In this document: positions 59,194 to 64,000 of the stretch, one piece after another
Numbering within the stretch: position 1 is the first letter of the stretch
How the letters are laid out: each line of letters starts with the position of its first letter
Source of the DNA: Flammulina velutipes
Taxonomy: Eukaryota > Basidiomycota > Agaricomycetes > Agaricales > Physalacriaceae
Direction of reading: 5' to 3'
NCBI GenBank assembly: GCA_011800155.1
Contig: CM022375.1
Span: 1,674,001 to 1,738,000, forward strand
Length of the DNA stretch: 64,000 nucleotides
Notes under the pieces: model-generated
Told to the model about the DNA's origin: nothing
Databases searched by the model: none
The model's input: the letters and a program-made list of their open reading frames with translations, nothing else
Position numbers and translations under genes: made by a program

Positions 59194-59561
59194 GGGAGGC
59201 AGTGGTAGGCATCGTGGGAAAGTATTACTGTGAAGATGTGGCGCCACCGGGCCGGACACTGGGTAGCGAGTCTTGGCGTCATTATGGCTGCTGACCCCGA
59301 GGATTTTTCGATGCAGGTATTGTAAACAAGAAAGATGATTTACTTGGGCGCACGTCGGCATGGAAGTGACCTTTTGGACCAAACTTCTTGATTCGATCAA
59401 GTCTATTGTCACTTTCCTTGCGTGAACCGTTCATAAATCCCTGGGAAATAAACCAGATACTCTTGATGCTATGCACATGCTTATGATAGAGGTAGGACAA
59501 TACCTATTTGCCTCGTGCGCCGCATTGTGTAACTAAGTAGATAGTAATCTCAGTCGATCGT

Positions 59562-60520
59562 TCACGAATCTGTGAGCCCAACGTCTGCATCACCATGTTC
59601 CAGTAAATATTCTTCTGCTTTGTCCCAAATATCATCGTCCTCAAAGTCCATATCCAACACGTGCTTCACTTTCCCAAAGAACACCCAATCGGTGTTGACG
59701 ACAACGGTGCGTGAATAGATTTCACGCAGGCTGGTGGCGTACTTCTCTAAAGAATTATCATCCAACCGTCGACTCTCCCTGAGTTTGACCTCGGTGGTCC
59801 GGCCACCGAGGACGACGAACACGCGAAGTCGTGGACATGGCTCTTTCCGTAGATTCTTCAAGAATTGGAGTGCCACTGTATAGTCGCAATGAAGAGGGCG
59901 CAGGAATGGTCCGGGGCTGTACAGGAGATGCGTGACGGACGGCCGTGAGCGCAAAATATCCCGCAGGTATACTGCATCGTGGGCCATCCAAGGAGAAACA
60001 CGACAGAGACGCACATGAGTGATGTGCGGTGGGAGTCTGTCGACGGTGAAGGTTAGAGGCTCCGATAGGCTCAGTGAGGTGAGTGAATGGAAGTGGCGTA
60101 GTTCAGGGATCTCGGGGTAGTGTATATCCTCACTATTTCCGATGATGTGCAATGACAATATGTGAGTGCATAGTCCTAAAATGGCGTCTGCATCTGATGA
60201 ATTTGCCAGTGTTATCGCCACCATGAGCCTGCGAACAGTTCGCGCAAAGAACGCCGCGTCGTTGCGCGCTTTTGCTGACTGTATGAAGAGCGACACGGAG
60301 AGATCATGTAGGAGAGAAACGTCGTAGTAAAGTATAGGTTCGAACCTGTGGAAGGACGTGGAAGAACGATGCAAAGTGAAAGAGATGGACTATACCATTT
60401 CCGTGTTGCGTGAGATAAGACAACGAGACTGTGGGTTGTCCTACGGCAGTTTCTAGCGGCTTCTTCTAGGACGATACGTGTGATATCCGCTGGAAAGTCT
60501 TGAAAGCGAAAATCGTTCAT
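59562..60520 (-). CDS. F-box-like repeat-family protein, copy 10
   Basis: MNDFRFQDFPADITRIVLEE..., intron about 60346-60398 after RKW, FEPILYYDVSLLHDLSVSLF, RNDAAFFARTVRRLMVAITL, IPELRHFHSLTSLSLSEPLT, LPPHITHVRLCRV, RPSVTHLLYSPGPF, CPRLRVFVVLGGRTTEVKLR, SRTVVVNTDWVFFGKVKHVL, DDDIWDKAEEYLLEHGDADV. CGTGGGAAGA at 60544-60553. It lies immediately downstream of the STE3-type receptor on the same strand. Confidence 0.82.
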
Positions 60521-60779
60521 GATGGTGAGGGAGTACAAGGGGCCGTGGGAAGACTTGAGGGCAAGGACGTGTTGAATTTCCGCAAGAACTCGGTGTCACT
60601 ACTCACGCTCACGATGGTTCTGTAGAAGAGTAGTATATGATCATTTGTTTACACGTCGAAGGTTATACTCTATCCGCGAAAGCAAGGTTGAACGAAGTAG
60701 TAGATACAGTGATTCTGAACTAAAGATACACGGTGGGCAGGGTAATAAAGCTAAGGGTATGAAGAAGAATAAAACCAGG

Positions 60780-62383
60780 TTAAACCATCTCGTGCGGCGA
60801 TTTTGGATCGTGCGTAGGTGGAGGAACGATCAACGAATGTCGAATAGATGAAATCTCGATGTCCAGCTGCTCGCTCGGATGAAGATGAGGTATGACGGTA
60901 TCATGCGATACCGACGACGTGGAAGGAGACTCTGGGATGTCTTTGTTGTTTTCCTCCAAAGCGCCGCCGACATCAGCAAACGAGAACGCTCCGAAAGAGG
61001 AGGCGCCGTTGAAGGACTTTTCCTTCATCTCGCTGCTCTGCGAAAGCGACATGTCCGTGAACGACTCGAGTGAATCGCGTTTCCGCCTCGATTGTTTCTT
61101 CGTAAACACTGGGATCGAGTTGGTATTATCGCTCGAACCAAACTTGGATCTAAAAAAGAATTTATTAGGACCTTGGCTAGCATGGAGAGGAAAAGAGAGA
61201 CATACCCCATGGTTGTCGATCCAGAGAAGAAGGACGTCGAGACGCCGATCTTCGTGGCCACGGACGAGAGAACTGACATGTAATTCCTCCTCGACTCGTC
61301 TGCGAAACCGAACAAGCCAAAGAAGAGGAACGCAGCAATCACGTTGAACCATCTCTGGAGCTCCAGGGCCACACCGCTACGCCCGGCGTTGTGCCAGAGG
61401 AGAGCGGGATACTGGTCAATCCGCGAGAAATCGGCGTGTACGTTTTCCCAGCTGATCCATGGTTGGATGCTCAGGCTATTGAGCCAGAGGACGACACAGG
61501 CGAGGGGAACAACGCAGACGACGTCAGTCGCGGCCATGATCATCAAACGAATGTATCGACTGGAATTGAGGTTGGAGTGTCCAGAGAGCACCTGCTTGAA
61601 CATGACGCGACGTCTGTTGAATGCAAAGACGGTGCGGACTATGAATGGTGTCAGAAATGGAATAGTAAGGAAATGTGGAGGATGCACACCTGAGTAGAAG
61701 CCAGAGATGACACCGATAAGAAGTGGTGGGACGTTGTAGAGAACGATGGACACCCATGTAACGTAGATAGACGGGGCGCAGCCGTAGTCCTCGAAGATTT
61801 GGAAGCGATTGCCTTGACATATCACGGCTGTGGCGTAAATGTCAGTACAATGTAATCGAGAAACTAGGAAGGTAGACGAACTGATGATCATATGGAAGAT
61901 TGGGATTCCGAAGCAGAGAGCCAAGTCTGTAATGATGGCTCGACGACGATCTTTCCTCGAGGATATCACAGTGTCAGAGGTGGCGATAAAGTATAGACGT
62001 CGGTTGATCGCGAGTGAACAGGTAGCAATCGCAACGTTCTCCGCGATAATGATCCGGGATGCTAAGTACTTGTTAGACGCTGTGATAGAGGGAAAGACAA
62101 ACTAAGCGTACATATATCACACCATACAGGCGCCCAGTTGACTGCGTTATGATTCCAAACGATCGAGTTGATGAACGCATTGAGCGATGCTAATCCAACC
62201 CAGAACATGTACGAGCAGGTACCGACATTCCAAGCTAAGGATATCACTTCAGTATGTGCAGTCGAAGATCGACGGATGCGTCATACCTTGCAGATGCCAT
62301 GGGAGGGGTATCACGCACAGCATGAAACTGACAAACGCAAACGCCGTGAATACTTCGTTTGGGGCGAAGTTGTCGGTAGCCAT
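60780..62383 (-). CDS. STE3: STE3-type pheromone receptor (fungal GPCR)
   Basis: Seven-TM receptor for lipopeptide pheromones. Start at 62383: MATDNFAPNEVFTAFAFVSF MLCVIPLPWHLQ, then AWNVGTCSYMFWVGLASLNA, FINSIVWNHNAVNWAPVWCD IC, SRIIIAENVAIATCSLAINR RLYFIATSD, a cytosolic RKDRRR motif, DLALCFGIPIFHMI, CQGNRFQIFEDYGCAPSIYV, PPLLIGVISGFYSG, FNRRRVMFKQVLSG, RYIRLMIMAATDVVCVVPLA, WISWENVHADFSRIDQYPAL, all hallmarks of STE3 receptors. The tail is Ser-rich and long (about 150 residues), ending THDPKSPHEMV. Introns near 62258-62309, 62102-62144, 61829-61880, 61640-61690 and 61151-61204. Whether it is a mating-type (B locus) or a non-mating STE3-like receptor cannot be told from the sequence. Confidence 0.92.
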
Positions 62384-64000
62384 TGCAACGGAAGTTGGAG
62401 GAAGAGCGGAAGAGGAGTCTTCGGGTGGTGGGGGGAGGACCAAAGGCTTCGCTGGAAGAAGCGCGAACGCACGAATATTTGAAGAACATAAGAGCCTATC
62501 TCATGTTCGCAAATCCTTGTCCTGACAAGCGTTCGTCCTAAAATGGACATGTCATTATAATGACTAAATGCAGACGTCTCCATTTGGGCGTAGCCTTGTG
62601 TGTCGCTGGTCAGATGGAAAACAGACCCATGATGGCGTAGGTCTGGTGTAGGTCCTTGTTCCCAGGTTGGGCGCAGAGTTTGTTCTGTTGGTCGCATATT
62701 CGTTCGTGCTGCGTGGCGAGGAAGGCTAGTATCCTGATGCTGGGAGAATGAAGGGAAATTACAGGGTAAGAGGTTGCGAGAAGCTCAATCCTTAGACCCT
62801 CTATTGAATTTTGTAGCCATAGATGGAAGATGCATTCGATGAAGGGCGGCCATGGCTAGGAATAAGTCTAGGTACCGCACGTAACCTGCCGTTGATAAGA
62901 GGCGACCAAGAGGCAGCAGGAGCGTCAAAGCTGAGAATGAGAGAAACTCAAAGGGTGTATAGTGGTAGGAAAGAAAGAGCGAGTAGCCAGGAGTAGCCGC
63001 GTCGTTGATCCTCTTATAAGTTGTGTGGCCTCTGTCAAGAGCTTATTGTTTTCGCTTCGTCCAATCGGATGCGTCCCGAATAATCTTATCAGTGATGAAA
63101 GATTGATGACGCGACTGTGGCGCAAGGCGAGGTTTCTACCTTCTTCTAGGCCACTTCGATACACTTGAAAGCTCACGTAGAGGATGTCAAGGTGACCAAG
63201 ATATATCACTGCTTTACTCTAGCAGCTCAACGTTCAACGTTCCAGGGTCATTCGTTGGTTCGCTTGCTATTCGGCGTTGTCCGAAATTGCATCTGCTTTA
63301 AACTATTACCACCAACACAGACGCGTTTGTGAATGCGACGCCAGGAGATGGACGCCTGTTAATTAACAGTGATAATGGTGGCGTGGGATCTCTTGTGATA
63401 ATGTGACGGGGTGAGGTGACTGACGTCGGCAGACGTCGACGCGTCTTTCTCCTTCCTTCCACCACCATCTCTACTTGGCTGATGCTGCTCCTTTGAACGG
63501 ACTGACTGAAGCTACAAGGACTGTACTTGCACGACGGATAGGACGATCTGGGTGCCACAGGTATGTCCTCCTTGCTCGTTGCCTCCTCACGCGTTCTCTT
63601 TCGTGAGCCTTGCTTTCTGAGAGATCTGGCTAATCGATGACCGCAGCCAGAGCTCAGTATCTCCCTAAAGGACTCAACGACGCTCATCCTTCCTTCGAGC
63701 TTGCTCGCACACGCTTGCCGACGCGAACAGCTTCCCTAACTCGTGTTCGCTCTGCAAAGACGACGAAGACTCGCCAGGATCTCTCAACTCGAGAATCGCG
63801 TACTCATCTCCTGCTCGGCATTCCTCAATCTGCTCAATCTCACTCTCATCTTGATACGTCCCTAAAGTCTGCACTGCTCTCTCTTAGATCTTTTACTCTT
63901 TCGTACACTCAGCCGTCTCTCCCTCAAACCTTTTCTATCTGCGACAGTTACGACGCTTTTCTCTCTCAACTTTTCCTCACGACGAGTAACATCTCGAATC
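62384..64000. other. 1.6-kb region upstream of STE3; no supported gene
   Basis: Minus-strand frames at 63298-63687 and 63674-63874 are open but lack family features. The plus strand from about 63660 is markedly pyrimidine-rich, as in the leader of a gene starting to the right of the window. I searched both strands from 60.5 to 60.8 and 62.5 to 64 kb for short frames ending in a CaaX pheromone-precursor box and found none. A GTGGCGCA motif lies near 63117. Confidence 0.45.

Larger units (their letters stand above)
57185..59295 (-). repeat. segmental inverted duplication, right arm (copies 8 and 9)
   Basis: Read on the minus strand, the order is upstream element, copy 9, spacer, copy 8: the same order as upstream element, copy 6, spacer, copy 7 on the plus strand at 46740-48854. 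Confidence 0.8.

Noticed and set aside
63298..63874. Minus-strand frames of 129 and 66 codons
   Set aside because: No recognisable domain, compositionally biased, and opposite a pyrimidine-rich tract that looks like a plus-strand leader.
60521..64000. Possible pheromone precursor gene near STE3
   Set aside because: Scanning short frames for a C-terminal CaaX box followed by a stop gave nothing in the intergenic parts; a gene outside the window is not excluded.

Overview
The window looks like nuclear DNA of a filamentous basidiomycete, most likely an agaricomycete. Genes sit close together on both strands. They carry many short (about 45-60 nt) GT...AG introns. The gene content is fungal: a septin, STE12, a STE3-type pheromone receptor, a DUF6534-type membrane protein, a cytochrome P450, GH5, and an NB-ARC/TPR STAND protein. 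There are no operons, plasmid or phage genes, or CRISPR arrays.

Layout. 0.65-3.7 kb: NB-ARC/TPR gene whose TPR array carries two in-frame TGA codons. 4.1-6.5 kb: decayed Prp43-like DEAH helicase. 6.7-9.1 kb: septin Cdc12 and a bHLH regulator. 9.37 kb: intron-containing tRNA-Glu(UUC). 9.8-12.7 kb: HAD-like domain fused to a CK1-like kinase. 12.8-15.3 kb: unknown membrane protein. 15.6-18.6 kb: GH5 hydrolase and a disordered protein. 19.4-21.4 kb: DUF6534 membrane protein. 22.0-25.6 kb: P450 gene split by a 1,660-bp element with terminal inverted repeats and a TA duplication. 25.8-28.0 kb: first two members of an F-box-like family. 28.2-29.9 kb: type I membrane protein. 31.6-34.7 kb: bifunctional LKR/saccharopine dehydrogenase (AASS-like). 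35.5 kb: family copy 3. 36.6-39.6 kb: Rho4-like GTPase divergent from GPI1. 39.9-41.0 kb: alpha/beta hydrolase with a frame break. 41.3-43.8 kb: family copies 4 and 5, head to head. 44.4-46.6 kb: two disordered proteins. 46.8-48.9 kb: copies 6 and 7. 49.1-51.5 kb: mitochondrial 2-oxodicarboxylate carrier divergent from SRP9. 52.3 kb: dead family fragment. 53.6-56.7 kb: STE12. 57.2-60.5 kb: copies 8, 9 and 10. 60.8-62.4 kb: STE3-type receptor.

The main structural theme is a local family of about 300-residue F-box-like proteins: ten copies plus one relic between 25.8 and 60.5 kb, on both strands, with a conserved first intron right after a Trp codon. Copies 6+7 (plus strand) and 9+8 (minus strand) form an inverted segmental duplication that includes the spacer and upstream DNA and brackets the carrier, SRP9 and STE12. 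A short TTTCCCACG-like motif lies 17-55 bp upstream of several copies. STE12 and a STE3-type receptor lie within 5 kb of each other, so this may be a pheromone-response or mating-linked region, although no CaaX pheromone precursor was found.

The second theme is gene decay and mobile DNA: the P450 disrupted by a TA-target element, C-to-T nonsense changes at CpG sites in the TPR repeats, the helicase pseudogene, a nonsense-bearing family copy, and the relic at 52.3 kb. Exon boundaries were inferred by eye from splice signals and frame continuity and should be read as models.
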